Positions 44,360-53,520 are shown, numbered from the stretch's first letter. The stretch: 64,000 nt of DNA from Azospirillum oryzae (GCF_008364795.1 NZ_VTTM01000001.1:186001-250000); one strand, 5' to 3'. Notes: generated by a model from the sequence alone, not told the origin. Program-made: numbers and translations.

Positions 44360-46051
44360 TCAGGCTGCCTTGATGTCGCTCAGGAACTTCTCGACATCCC
44401 GGCGCATCAACTCTGCCTGTTTGGACAGTTCGCTGGCGGCGCCCAGCACCTGATCGGCGGAATTGCCGGCCTCGCCTGCGGCTTGATTGACCTGGACGAT
44501 GCTGCCCGTCACCTCTTGCGTGCCGGCAGCGGCCTGCTGGACATTGCGCGAAATCTCGTTGGTCGCCGCGCTCTGCTCCTCGATCGCCGCGGCGATGCCG
44601 GTGGTGATGTCGTTGATGCGGCCGATGGTGCCGCCGATGCCGGTGATCGCCGTCACCACGCCATAGGTCGTCTGCTGGATGGCGCCGATCTGGCCGGCAA
44701 TTTCCTCCGTCGCCTTGGCGGTCTGGCCGGCAAGACTCTTCACCTCGCTGGCGACCACGGCGAAGCCCTTGCCGGCCTCTCCTGCCCGCGCCGCTTCGAT
44801 GGTGGCGTTCAGCGCCAGCAGGTTGGTCTGGCTGGCGATGGAGTTGATGAGTTCGACGACCGCCCCGATCCGCTGGGCTGCATCGGCGAGGCTGCGCACC
44901 GCGTCGCTGGTCTGCGCCGCCTCCGTCACCGCCTTGCCGGCAATGTCGGCCGAGCGGGCGATCTGGCTGCCGATCTCCCGGATGGAACTGGCCATCTCCT
45001 CGGTCGCGGTCGCGACCGTCTGGACGTTGGCACTGGTCTGTTCGGCGGCCGACGCCACGACGGTGGCCTGGCTGCTGGTCTGCTGCGCCATCGCCGACAT
45101 GGCGTGCGCGGTGGCGTCCAGTTCCGACGCGGCCGACGCCACGGTGCGCAACGCGGCGCCGGACGACGTCTCGAAGGAGGCCAGCAGACGCTCGATCGCC
45201 GCGGTACGCCGCGCCTTGGTCTGCTGTTCGGCGGCCTCGGCGGCGGCGAGCCGGTCGGCCTCGATCAGACCGTCCTTGAAGATCTGGACCGCTCTGGCCA
45301 TGGCGCCCAACTCGTCCTTCCGCTCCGTTCCATCGACGGCGACCGAAAGTTCCCGGTTCGCGAGACGGCCCATGATCGTGGTCAGCTTCTGGATCGGCCG
45401 AACCACGGTGGACAGCATGGAAACAGCGATGCCGATGCAGATCACGGCAACTAGGCCGGAAGAAACCATGATGAGGATTCTGCCGTTTTCGTACAGGTTC
45501 TGGCCTTGGTCAGCCGCCTTTGCGCCCTCGCGCGTATTGAAGTCGATCAGCTTCTGCAAAAGGCCTTTTGCCGTCCTATACTGATCTCTTGCTTGTCCAC
45601 GGAAGACGGAACCAGCTTCTTCGGTTTGGTTCTTGCGCGAGAGTGGAAGCAGAACGGTTTTGCTGGTTTTCAGATAACCGTCCCATGCTGACTTGAACGC
45701 CTGATAGGTTTCGGTCTCGTATCCTGGCGTCAGCATGGCCGCATAGATCTTATCGGCCTGTTCAAAAGATTTAAGAATCTCCTCCAGGGTGTTTTCTTCG
45801 ACGCGCATGCCCTCGTCCGAGGTTGAGATGATGTGCGCACCCTCATTGATGCGGTAGTAATCGAACAGTGTGTAAAGATTGGCGACCGCAGCCACGGACG
45901 GAAGCCAATTGTTCCTGATTTCGAGAGACTTATCGTTCATCGACGACATCTGCAGGATAGAGAAGCCTCCAAACGCAATAAATATGATTATTACTGCTGT
46001 AAAGGAAGCGATCGACTTCATTCGAACCGTCATGTTCGATAGCCACGTCAT
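44360..46051 (-). CDS. Methyl-accepting chemotaxis protein
   Basis: The 563-aa transmembrane receptor has an N-terminal helix (about 12-34), a four-helix-bundle-type periplasmic domain (about 35-190), a second helix ([20 protein letters not shown]), a HAMP domain and a long signalling coiled coil with the invariant hairpin tip [31 protein letters not shown]. It should control flagellar bias via CheA/CheW. ATG 46051 follows AGGAG. The region coding the periplasmic domain is visibly richer in A/T than the signalling half, suggesting a swapped sensor. It is divergent from TRAP permease genes. Confidence 0.94.
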   Translation of the reverse strand: MTWLSNMTVRMKSIASFTAVIIIFIAFGGFSILQMSSMNDKSLEIRNNWLPSVAAVANLYTLFDYYRINEGAHIISTSDEGMRVEENTLEEILKSFEQADKIYAAMLTPGYETETYQAFKSAWDGYLKTSKTVLLPLSRKNQTEEAGSVFRGQARDQYRTAKGLLQKLIDFNTREGAKAADQGQNLYENGRILIMVSSGLVAVICIGIAVSMLSTVVRPIQKLTTIMGRLANRELSVAVDGTERKDELGAMARAVQIFKDGLIEADRLAAAEAAEQQTKARRTAAIERLLASFETSSGAALRTVASAASELDATAHAMSAMAQQTSSQATVVASAAEQTSANVQTVATATEEMASSIREIGSQIARSADIAGKAVTEAAQTSDAVRSLADAAQRIGAVVELINSIASQTNLLALNATIEAARAGEAGKGFAVVASEVKSLAGQTAKATEEIAGQIGAIQQTTYGVVTAITGIGGTIGRINDITTGIAAAIEEQSAATNEISRNVQQAAAGTQEVTGSIVQVNQAAGEAGNSADQVLGAASELSKQAELMRRDVEKFLSDIKAA

Positions 46052-46519
46052 TCCCCATCTCCTGCAAAATGCAACGGTGCTGATTGAAAAGGCGCTAAAA
46101 CCGGCAGACACCATATCGCCACGCCTCTTTGGGCGTCTGCGATAGGGCATCCGACTGCCTGAGCAAGGAATGCGCCATCGGGCTCCGTTATGTGGAGTTG
46201 CAAGAAAAGCAAGGGCTTGGCCGGCGATGATCGATTTCAAGATCGACCGGCGACCCATGCGGCGGGACCTACGGTGTGGCGAGTTGACGCAGGCGCTGCG
46301 AATTGCGACGCATTCCGCAGTGCGCATCTACGGGATTCTACGTAGCTCCAACGTAGGCCTTGCCGCTGGGGGGCGGGAAAGGAATAGTCCCGTTCAATCC
46401 TATCTTTTGGTATACCCTCCAACCGAGAGAGGGTTGCTACCTGTCGCGCGCAGCGCGGCTGCAACAAAAGCAAAAGGGGACGGCCCAAGCCGCGCCCCCG
46501 CAACAGGGAGGTTTCTCCT
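46052..46519. other. Divergent promoter gap between the chemoreceptor and dctQ
   Basis: The gap includes CTACGTAG at about 46334 followed by CAACGTAG, and GGTATACC near 46411, none firm enough to call a promoter. The last bases, AACAGGGAGG (46502-46511), are the dctQ ribosome-binding site. Confidence 0.35.
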
Positions 46520-47059
46520 TTGAGAGGTCTGCTCAGACTAAGTGGGCTGATCGATGCCATGAATGAAGGCATCGGCAAGCTCGCCTACTGGCTCGTGCTG
46601 GTCGCCGTCGTCGTCAGCTCCGTCAACGCGGTGGTCCGCTATGGGCTGAACACCAGCTCCAATGCGTGGCTGGAATTGCAATGGTATCTGTTCTCGGCTG
46701 TGTTCCTGCTGTGCGCCGGCTATACCTTCCTGCGCAACGAACACATCCGCATCGACATCGTGCTGGGCCGCTTTTCCAAGCGGGTACAGGCCTGGGTCGA
46801 CATCTTCGGCATCATCGTCTTCATGTTCCCGATGACGATCCTGATCATGGTGCTGTCCTGGCCGATGTTCATGGACAGCTTCGTCACCAACGAAATGTCG
46901 AGCGATGCCGGCGGCCTGATCCGCTGGCCCGTGAAGCTTCTGGTCCCGGTCGGTTTCTTCCTGCTGACCGCGCAGGGTGTCTCGGAACTGATCAAGCGCA
47001 TCGGTTTTCTCACCGGCCATCGTGACGAGCCGGGCGAGAAGATGCACAGCCATTCCTAA
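46520..47059 (+). CDS. TRAP transporter small permease (DctQ-like)
   Basis: The small membrane subunit of a tripartite ATP-independent periplasmic transporter, 179 aa with four hydrophobic helices (about 18-40, 55-72, 90-112, 135-158). The start is taken as TTG 46520, 8 nt after GGGAGG, because family members begin with a similar LxLxxxID segment; ATG 46559 is the alternative. The large permease follows after 18 bp. No DctP binding protein is in the window. Confidence 0.88.
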   Translation: MRGLLRLSGLIDAMNEGIGKLAYWLVLVAVVVSSVNAVVRYGLNTSSNAWLELQWYLFSAVFLLCAGYTFLRNEHIRIDIVLGRFSKRVQAWVDIFGIIVFMFPMTILIMVLSWPMFMDSFVTNEMSSDAGGLIRWPVKLLVPVGFFLLTAQGVSELIKRIGFLTGHRDEPGEKMHSHS

Positions 47060-47077
47060 GGACCGGGAGCACCCCAG

Positions 47078-48589
47078 ATGGTCGAGTTCGTAACCGCCAA
47101 CATGGCGCCGCTGATGTTCGGCGCGCTGGTGTTCTTCCTGTTGATGGGTTTCCCGGTCGCCTTCGCGCTTGCCGCGAACGGACTGGTCTTCGGTCTGATC
47201 GGCATCGAACTGGGTCTTCTGACCCCGGCGCTGATGCAGGCGCTGCCGGAACGCGTGTTCGGCATCATGCGCAACGACACGCTGCTGGCGATCCCATTCT
47301 TCACCTTCATGGGCCTGATCCTCGAACGATCGGGCATGGCCGAGGATCTGCTCGATACCATCGGGCAGCTGTTCGGTCCGATCCGTGGCGGTCTGGCCTA
47401 TGCGGTGATCTTCGTCGGCGCGCTGCTGGCGGCGACGACCGGCGTGGTCGCGGCCTCGGTCATCTCCATGGGCCTGATTTCGCTGCCGATCATGCTGCGT
47501 TACGGCTATGACCGGCGGATCGCGACTGGCGTGATCGCCGCGTCGGGCACGCTGGCCCAGATCATTCCGCCGTCGCTGGTGCTGATCGTTCTGGCCGACC
47601 AACTCGGCCGCTCGGTCGGCGACATGTATGCCGGCGCACTGATCCCCGGCCTCGTGCTGACCGGGCTCTATGCCGGTTACATCCTGCTCACCAGCATCAT
47701 CAAGCCGGAGATGGTGCCGGCCCTGCCGCTGGAAGCCCGTTCGCTGCGCGGTTGGAAGCTTCTGCTGCGCGTCATCACGTCGCTGGTGCCGCCGCTGGTG
47801 CTGATCTTCCTGGTTCTGGGCACGATCTTCATCGGCATCGCCACCCCGACGGAGGGCGGCGCTATGGGCGCGGCAGGTGCCATCCTGCTTGCGCTCGCCA
47901 AGCGGCAGCTGAGCTGGGGCCTGATGCGTCAGGCCATGGACGCGACTGCCAAGCTGTCGTCCTTCGTGGTGTTCATCCTGATCGGTTCGACCGTGTTCGG
48001 TCTGGTGTTCCGCGCGGTGAACGGCGACCTGTGGGTGGAGCATCTGCTGACCAGCCTGCCGGGCGGCGAGCTTGGCTTCCTGATCGTCTGCAACATCCTG
48101 GTCTTCGTCCTGGCCTTCTTCCTCGATTTCTTCGAGCTGGCATTCATCATCGTCCCCCTGCTGGGGCCGGTGGCGGACAAGCTGGGCATCGATCTGATCT
48201 GGTTCGGTGTGCTGCTGGGCGTCAACATGCAGACCAGCTTCATGCACCCGCCCTTCGGCTTCGCGCTGTTCTTCCTGCGGTCGGTGGCGCCGAAAACCGA
48301 TTATCTCGACAAGATCACCGGGAAGAAGATCGCAAAGATCACCACCGGCCAGATCTATTGGGGTGCGGTTCCCTTCGTCGTCATCCAGATCATCATGGTC
48401 GGTCTCGTCATCGGCTTCCCGCAGCTGGTCGATGCCGGCCGCGACAAGGGACCGGCTATCAACCTGAACGACGTGAAGATCGAAATTCCCGCCTTCGACA
48501 ACCAAGAAGTGGCTCCGCCCTTCGGCGCTCCGGCGCAGCCGGAGTCGAGCCCGAACGACGACATCATGAAGCAGTTGCAGGGCAAGTGA
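47078..48589 (+). CDS. TRAP transporter large permease (DctM-like)
   Basis: The 503-aa polytopic membrane protein forms the Na+-coupled transport channel. Family features include FFLLMGFPVAFALAANGLVF, AAVISMG-like repeats (GVVAASVISMGLISLPIML) and PTEGGAMGAAGAI. A roughly 45-residue hydrophilic C-terminal tail follows the last helix. The substrate is unknown without the binding protein; TRAP systems usually take dicarboxylates, other organic acids or sialic acid. Terminator at 48619-48651. Confidence 0.92.
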   Translation: MVEFVTANMAPLMFGALVFFLLMGFPVAFALAANGLVFGLIGIELGLLTPALMQALPERVFGIMRNDTLLAIPFFTFMGLILERSGMAEDLLDTIGQLFGPIRGGLAYAVIFVGALLAATTGVVAASVISMGLISLPIMLRYGYDRRIATGVIAASGTLAQIIPPSLVLIVLADQLGRSVGDMYAGALIPGLVLTGLYAGYILLTSIIKPEMVPALPLEARSLRGWKLLLRVITSLVPPLVLIFLVLGTIFIGIATPTEGGAMGAAGAILLALAKRQLSWGLMRQAMDATAKLSSFVVFILIGSTVFGLVFRAVNGDLWVEHLLTSLPGGELGFLIVCNILVFVLAFFLDFFELAFIIVPLLGPVADKLGIDLIWFGVLLGVNMQTSFMHPPFGFALFFLRSVAPKTDYLDKITGKKIAKITTGQIYWGAVPFVVIQIIMVGLVIGFPQLVDAGRDKGPAINLNDVKIEIPAFDNQEVAPPFGAPAQPESSPNDDIMKQLQGK

Positions 48590-48618
48590 CGGCGACCGTC
48601 ACAAGACCTGGACAAGCA

Positions 48619-48651
48619 AAAGGGGCCGGTTCATCCGGCCCCTTTCTTTTT
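48619..48651 (+). terminator. Intrinsic terminator of dctQM
   Basis: GGGGCCGG (48622-48629) and CCGGCCCC (48635-48642) with loop TTCAT, then TTTCTTTTT. An A-run on the left may also let it stop the convergent transcript. Confidence 0.92.
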
Positions 48652-48675
48652 GATGCGCATTCGCAGGGGAAAGGG

Positions 48676-49158
48676 TCAGCGTGACTTGGTGGCACCGGCC
48701 CAGTTGGTCGGCGCGGTTCCGGTGGAGGGGAGAGCGCCGCCGCTGCCGAGCGAAACCATGCGGTCGCTTCCGGCGACGGGCGGCAGGGCGGCGAACTCCT
48801 CCGCCGTCATACCGGTCAGGATCACCGCCTGACGATTGCGGGCGTAGCGCAGGTTGTCGCTGGCGACCACGACCTTGTGCTCGTTCGGGTAGCGCGGTGC
48901 GCCGACGGTGACGATCGCCTGTTCCACCCGGTTGGTCGGTCCGATCACGAGATCGCTGACGTTGCCGAGGATGCGGCGGCCGTCCGGCGTCTGCACGGTC
49001 AGTCCGACGAGTTCCACCGGTGGCTTGGTCGCCACTTCCGCCGATGGGACGCCGCCCATGTCGGAACTGGCGCAGGCGCCCAATGCCAAAACCGGCAGGA
49101 TGACCAGAGCCGACAAGGTGGGGAGGGGCATGCGCAGGGAAAGGCGGCGGTGATCCAT
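48676..49158 (-). CDS. PRC-barrel-like lipoprotein
   Basis: The 160-aa protein has a type II signal peptide with lipobox LGAC (about 25-29), so it should be lipid-anchored. The mature part contains a PRC-barrel-like segment (LVGLTVQTPDGRRILGNVSDLVI ... KVVVASDNLRYARNRQAVIL). The cellular role is unknown. It is related in architecture to the PRC-like protein at 11190-11786. Confidence 0.78.
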   Translation of the reverse strand: MDHRRLSLRMPLPTLSALVILPVLALGACASSDMGGVPSAEVATKPPVELVGLTVQTPDGRRILGNVSDLVIGPTNRVEQAIVTVGAPRYPNEHKVVVASDNLRYARNRQAVILTGMTAEEFAALPPVAGSDRMVSLGSGGALPSTGTAPTNWAGATKSR

Positions 49159-49282
49159 CGGTCTTGGCCCTTTTGCTGACGGCGCGGAAATGTCCGCCCT
49201 TAAAACAGCACGAGCGTGGCCGGAGGTCCCTCGCGCCGACGGGGTGACCCCATCGCCCGCGAAAGACCTCCATTTGGACAGG

Positions 49283-49966
49283 TCAGGTGAAGATGAAATC
49301 GTGGCCGGCGCTGAGCCCGATCTGGTCCACGGTCAGCGACGAACCGTCGGTGAAGGTGAAGACCGAGGTCGAGCCGCTGCTGGTCATGCCCATCTCCCAC
49401 GCGGCGTAGCCATGGAACTCGATCTGGTCGACCCCTTTTTCGAAATAGTTGATGGTGTCCTGCCCAAAGCCGCCGGGCGCCTGCTCCATCAGGAAGCGGT
49501 CGACCTGCCCGTCGGTGTAGCTGACCATCTGGTCGTTGCCGGTACCCGGCTGGAACAGGTCGGCGCCGCCGTCGCGATAGCTGTCGTACAGCGTGTCGTT
49601 GCCGGCGCCGCCGATCATCGTGTCGTCGCCGCGCATCCCCTTGACGATGTCGTCACCGGTGCCGCCGTTCAGCCAGTCGTTGCCGTCGCCACCGAACAGC
49701 TGGTCGTTGCCGGCATCGCCCCACATCGAATCGTTGCCGGCCTCGTTGCCGCCATAGGGATCGCCGAGCCAGTCGTTGCCGTCGCCGCCATGGAACTGGT
49801 CGTTGCCCAGCCCACCGATCAGCGAGTCATTGCCGCGTTCGCCATACAGCAGGTCGTTTCCGCCGGCGCCGTTGATGCGGTCGTCGCCATCCAGACCGTC
49901 GAGCCGGTCGTCATAGGCGGTGCCGGTCATGGCGTCGTTGTTCGAAGTCCCCCAAAACTGGCGCAT
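49283..49966 (-). CDS. RTX-type calcium-binding repeat protein
   Basis: The 227-aa protein contains about ten GGxGNDxh-type nonapeptide repeats (about 10-140, such as GGDGNDWLNGGTGDDIV) that bind Ca2+ and fold into a beta-roll. It has no N-terminal signal peptide, and its C-terminal 80 residues may carry a type I secretion signal, as in other RTX proteins. No ABC/MFP secretion genes are adjacent. The promoter region holds a GTTAAC cluster. Function beyond secretion and calcium binding cannot be stated. Confidence 0.88.
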   Translation of the reverse strand: MRQFWGTSNNDAMTGTAYDDRLDGLDGDDRINGAGGNDLLYGERGNDSLIGGLGNDQFHGGDGNDWLGDPYGGNEAGNDSMWGDAGNDQLFGGDGNDWLNGGTGDDIVKGMRGDDTMIGGAGNDTLYDSYRDGGADLFQPGTGNDQMVSYTDGQVDRFLMEQAPGGFGQDTINYFEKGVDQIEFHGYAAWEMGMTSSGSTSVFTFTDGSSLTVDQIGLSAGHDFIFT

Positions 49967-49986
49967 GGCGTCTCTCCATCAGTGCC

Positions 49987-50021
49987 GTTAACGTGCTGTT
50001 AACGATTAACCAGATGTTAAC
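49987..50021. promoter_or_regulatory. 18-bp-period GTTAAC operator-like cluster upstream of the RTX gene
   Basis: GTTAAC (49987), GTTAAC (49998), ATTAAC (50005) and GTTAAC (50016) make two copies of an 18-bp unit, each with TTAAC words 11 bp apart. It starts 21 bp before the RTX start codon, so a bound protein would block transcription or initiation. The adjoining 50022-50368 is non-coding; GGAACA-N7-TGTTCC at 50173-50191 is the only other motif seen. Confidence 0.55.
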
Positions 50022-50368
50022 CATGGGGCCGGGGCGGTCGAAAAGCGATAAAGGGGCAGTACAAACGGGACAAGGAGAGATGACACAGATAACTGAACCT
50101 TGATTTGATTTATCATATTTAATGTTTCTTTATTCGACGCATTTGTGATCGAAAGCGGGATCTTTCTGTGATGGAACAGAGACTTTGTTCCTCTTATGGG
50201 CAGTTCCGAGCCGGCGGAAGGGCACAGGGCAGCCGGCCGAAGGCGATGCACGGACGGGAGGGCAGTAGGCCGCAGGCAAATACACTGTCGGAACGGATCG
50301 TCCGAAAGAAGATCGGCGGCGCAAATGCGCCCTCCGCTGTCTACGATTGCGGATCCGGGGATCGGCAC

Positions 50369-50432
50369 AAAAAATAACCGGGCGTCCATAAGGAGCGCCC
50401 GGCGCAGTCATATACAGGGAGGGTTAGAGACA
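50369..50432 (-). ncRNA. Predicted FNR-controlled small RNA, copy C
   Basis: From an inferred start at 50432 the RNA begins TGTCTCTAACCCTCCCTGT and ends in a terminator hairpin (CCGGGCG 50378-50384 with CGCCCGG 50396-50402 on the plus strand; U-rich tail over 50369-50377). An FNR-type box is centred 42.5 nt upstream. The motif, spacing and terminator placement are the same as in copies A and B near 58.2-58.4 kb. It lies between hisI and the RTX gene. Confidence 0.72.
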
Positions 50433-50467
50433 AGAAGGTGTGTATACCCTTTGGCGGGGGTGCCGCT

Positions 50468-50481
50468 TTGATGTGGATCAA
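50468..50481 (-). promoter_or_regulatory. FNR/FixK-type box for small RNA copy C
   Basis: TTGATCCACATCAA on the minus strand is a perfect TTGAT-N4-ATCAA dyad. A TATACA -10-like element lies between it and the inferred start. Confidence 0.8.
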
Positions 50482-50526
50482 GAAATCCGGCGGCGGCGCC
50501 GAACCGCGTCCTCATCGTCCTCCCGC

Positions 50527-50961
50527 TCAGCCGTGGCTGTGCGAATGCCCGCCATAGAGAACGGACGGGTCGGTTTCGACCTCCTGGATCGTTTCCAGCT
50601 TTCCAGCCCGCCAAGCCCGATAGAAGCAGCTGCGCCGGCCGGTGTGGCAGGCGACGCCGTCCTGTTCGACGATCAGCAGCAGGGTGTCGCCGTCGCAATC
50701 CACCCGGAAATCCTTCAGCCGCTGCACCTGCCCGGAGGTCTCGCCCTTGCGCCACAGGCCGCCGCGCGACCGCGACCAATAGCAGACGCGGCCGGTGGAC
50801 AGCGTCTCCACCACCGCATCGCGGTTCATCCAGGCCATCATCAGGATTTCGCCGGTGCCCTCGGCCTGGGCGATTGCCGGAACCAGGCCGTCGGCGGTGA
50901 AGCGGATGGCGGCCAGCACCTCTTCAAAGGGGCCAACATCGATCGACGGTGTGTCCGTCAT
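50527..50961 (-). CDS. hisI: Phosphoribosyl-AMP cyclohydrolase
   Basis: Catalyses the third step of histidine synthesis, opening the purine ring of PR-AMP. The 144-aa monofunctional protein shows the metal-binding signatures VDCDGDTLLLIVEQDGVACH and GRRSCFYR, and TLSTGRVCYWSRSRGGLWRKGE. It has no HisE fusion. The His-rich C-terminus (GGHSHSHG) could bind metal. It lies 29 bp downstream of the lyase gene, and its stop is 46 nt before the FNR box of small RNA copy C. Confidence 0.95.
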   Translation of the reverse strand: MTDTPSIDVGPFEEVLAAIRFTADGLVPAIAQAEGTGEILMMAWMNRDAVVETLSTGRVCYWSRSRGGLWRKGETSGQVQRLKDFRVDCDGDTLLLIVEQDGVACHTGRRSCFYRAWRAGKLETIQEVETDPSVLYGGHSHSHG

Positions 50962-50990
50962 GGCAAATCACTCCTTCACAGGCCTGCCGC

Positions 50991-52169
50991 TCAGAGGGCG
51001 GCGGCCATCCGGCGGAAGCCGGCCTCAAGATCGCGGATCAGGTCGTCGGGGCTTTCCAGGCCGGCATGCAGGCGCAGGACCTGTCCCGGATCGGTCCAGC
51101 GGGTGGCGGAGCGCACCGCAGCCGGCCGCGTCGGCAGGATCAGGCTTTCGAACCCGCCCCAGCTGTAGCCCATGCCGAACAACTCCATCCCGTCCAGCAT
51201 CGCCGCCAGCGCCTTGCGCGGAACCTGATCGATGATGATGGAGAACAGGCCGCTCGATCCGGTGAAGTCGCGCTTCCACAACTCGTGACCGGGGAAATCG
51301 GGGCGGGCGGGGTGCAGCACGCGCGTCACCTCCGGCCGGGCGGCCAGCCAGTCCGCGAGCGCCAGAGCGCTTTCCTGATGCTGGCGCATCCGCACCGACA
51401 GGGTGCGCAGTCCGCGCAGACCGAGATAGAGGTCGTCCGGCCCGCCGCAGACGCCGAAACGGGTGGCTGCCTTCTTCACCGCGGTCCAGCTTTCCTCGTC
51501 CCGGCAGGTGATGACGCCCAGCATCGCGTCGGCATGGCCGACCATATATTTGGTGGCGGCATGGATCGACAGGTCGACGCCATGGTCGAAGGGGCGGAAG
51601 AACAGCGGCGTCGCCCAGGTATTGTCGATCATCACCGTGGCGCCAACCGTCTTGGCCGCCGCGGCGATGGCCGGCACGTCCTGCACCTCGAAGGTCAGGG
51701 AGCCCGGCGATTCGAGAAAGACCACGCTGGTGTTCGGCCGCAGCAGCGCCGAAATGCCGGCGCCGATGCAGGGATCGTAGAACTCGACCTCCACGCCATA
51801 GGGCGCCAGCGTCTCCTTGGCGAAGCGGCGGGTGGGGCCATAGGCGCTGTCGGTGATCAGAACATGGTCGCCGGCCTTGGTGAAGGCCGACAGCGCGATG
51901 GCGATGGCGGCGAGGCCGGAGCCGGTGTTCACCGCGCGGTAACCACCCTCCAGCGCCGCCGCCGCCTCTTCGAAGGCGAAGGTGGTGGGGGTGCCCATGC
52001 GGCCGTAGTGCACGCCTTCCAGCGTGTTGCGGTCGCTTTCCTCCAGCGCGTCAAGCGTCGGGAACAGCACGGTCGAACAGTGATAGACCGGCGGATTGAC
52101 GATGCCGTGGTTGTTCCGCGGATCGCGGCCGGCATGAACGAGAATCGTGTCCTTCGTGACGTCCTTCAT
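50991..52169 (-). CDS. metC: Cystathionine beta-lyase (trans-sulfuration PLP enzyme)
   Basis: PLP enzyme of the Cys/Met metabolism family, expected to cleave cystathionine to homocysteine, pyruvate and ammonia. The 392-aa protein has YGRMGTPTTFAFE, MIDNTWATPLFFRPFDHG and the PLP Lys in HAATKYMVGHADAMLG. ATG 52169 is preferred (GGACAG upstream) over 52196. Family members differ in beta- versus gamma-elimination, so the exact reaction is not certain. It precedes hisI on the same strand. Confidence 0.88.
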   Translation of the reverse strand: MKDVTKDTILVHAGRDPRNNHGIVNPPVYHCSTVLFPTLDALEESDRNTLEGVHYGRMGTPTTFAFEEAAAALEGGYRAVNTGSGLAAIAIALSAFTKAGDHVLITDSAYGPTRRFAKETLAPYGVEVEFYDPCIGAGISALLRPNTSVVFLESPGSLTFEVQDVPAIAAAAKTVGATVMIDNTWATPLFFRPFDHGVDLSIHAATKYMVGHADAMLGVITCRDEESWTAVKKAATRFGVCGGPDDLYLGLRGLRTLSVRMRQHQESALALADWLAARPEVTRVLHPARPDFPGHELWKRDFTGSSGLFSIIIDQVPRKALAAMLDGMELFGMGYSWGGFESLILPTRPAAVRSATRWTDPGQVLRLHAGLESPDDLIRDLEAGFRRMAAAL

Positions 52170-52471
52170 CGACTGTCCGTTTGGCTGGTGCGGCATCCCG
52201 GTGCGGCGGAGCCGAACATTGTGTCATTCCGAAGGCCCCGCGGCCAACGCCGATTGCGCCGAAGTGCCGTCAGCCGGCGGTATAGTCTGGTATCACCACA
52301 AATGCACGGATGATTCGACAAGCGGGATCAACTTGATACACTCTTGTCCCACGCGCATGGCTGCGTCGCGATCCCCACAGGGGCGGCCCGCGAGGGAGCC
52401 CCGGGGTTCACTTGGCCGGCGTGGTCGGCGCGTCGTCAGACCGCTCAAATGCGAAGAACGCAAGAACAGGG
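52170..52471. other. Gap upstream of aapJ
   Basis: About 300 bp of divergent promoter region between the lyase gene and aapJ. I found no convincing sigma-70, sigma-54 or FNR site in it. Confidence 0.35.
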
Positions 52472-52485
52472 TGGAGTTAATAATT

Positions 52486-53505
52486 ATGAAGTCAGGGCTT
52501 CTCGCCGCCGCCGCGGCGGCCGTGGTCATTACCGCCAGCGCCGCCGCCGGTGCTGCCACGCTCGATACCGTCAAGCAGCGCGGCTTCGTGCAGTGCGGCG
52601 TCAATGCTGGCCTGCCGGGTTTCGGCAATCCCGATAGCGCCGGCAATTGGACCGGCCTCGACGTCGATTACTGCCGTGCCGTCGCCGTCGCCATCTTCAA
52701 CGACCCGAACAAGGTCAAGTTCACCCCGCTGTCGGCGCAGCAGCGCTTCCCGGCCATCCAGTCGGGCGAAGTCGACCTGCTGTCGCGCAACACCACCGCC
52801 ACGCTGACCCGCGACACCTCGGTCGGCCTGAACTTCGCCCCCGTCACCTATTATGACGGCCAGGGCTTCATGGTTCCGAAGAAGCTGGGCGTGAAGAGCG
52901 CCAAGGAACTGAACGGCGCCACCGTCTGCGTCCAGTCCGGCACTACCACCGAACTGAACCTCGCCGACTATTTCCGCGCCAACAACATGACCTACAACCC
53001 GGTCGTCATCGAGTCGAACGACGAGGTGAACGCCGCCTACTTCGCCGGCCGCTGCGACGTGCTGACGACCGACGTGTCCGGTCTGGCCGGCACCCGCGCC
53101 GGTGTCGCGCCGGTTCCGGAAGACCATGTCATCCTGCCGGAAGTCATCTCCAAGGAGCCGCTGGCCCCGGCCGTGCGCCATGGCGACGACCAGTGGTTCG
53201 ACATCGTGAAGTGGACGGTCTACGCCACCATCCAGGCGGAAGAGTTCGGCATCAACTCCAAGAACATCGACGAGTTCGCCAACTCCAAGAACCCGGACAT
53301 CCAGCGCTTCCTCGGCACCTCGCCGGGCATGGGCAAGGCTCTGGGCCTGGACGAGAAATGGGCCTACAACACCGTGAAGAAGGTCGGCAACTACGGCGAG
53401 ATCTTCGACCGCAACGTCGGCCCGGGCACCCCGCTGAAGCTGGAGCGCGGCCTGAACGCGCTGTGGACCAAGGGCGGCCTGATGTACGCGCAGCCGTTCC
53501 GGTAA
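52486..53505 (+). CDS. aapJ: General L-amino acid ABC transporter, periplasmic binding protein
   Basis: AapJ delivers L-amino acids to the AapQMP membrane complex. The 339-aa protein has a signal peptide (cleavage near GAAT, residue 24) and the solute-binding family 3 signature GFVQCGVNAGLPGFGNPD ... GLDVDYCRAVAVAIF. GTGGAG precedes ATG 52486. It is first in the aapJQMP operon; a hairpin directly after it probably lowers expression of the downstream membrane genes. Confidence 0.96.
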   Translation: MKSGLLAAAAAAVVITASAAAGAATLDTVKQRGFVQCGVNAGLPGFGNPDSAGNWTGLDVDYCRAVAVAIFNDPNKVKFTPLSAQQRFPAIQSGEVDLLSRNTTATLTRDTSVGLNFAPVTYYDGQGFMVPKKLGVKSAKELNGATVCVQSGTTTELNLADYFRANNMTYNPVVIESNDEVNAAYFAGRCDVLTTDVSGLAGTRAGVAPVPEDHVILPEVISKEPLAPAVRHGDDQWFDIVKWTVYATIQAEEFGINSKNIDEFANSKNPDIQRFLGTSPGMGKALGLDEKWAYNTVKKVGNYGEIFDRNVGPGTPLKLERGLNALWTKGGLMYAQPFR

Positions 53506-53520
53506 GGCGAACCACCGTTT

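Noticed and set aside
46538..48505. A 655-codon minus-strand frame
   Set aside because: Antisense shadow of the TRAP permease genes, His/Asp/Gln-rich with no domain.
50173..50191. GGAACA-N7-TGTTCC as a third copy of the dispersed repeat
   Set aside because: It is a single short dyad without the second unit, the TTCCA array or the CCGCACCC flank, so it may be chance.
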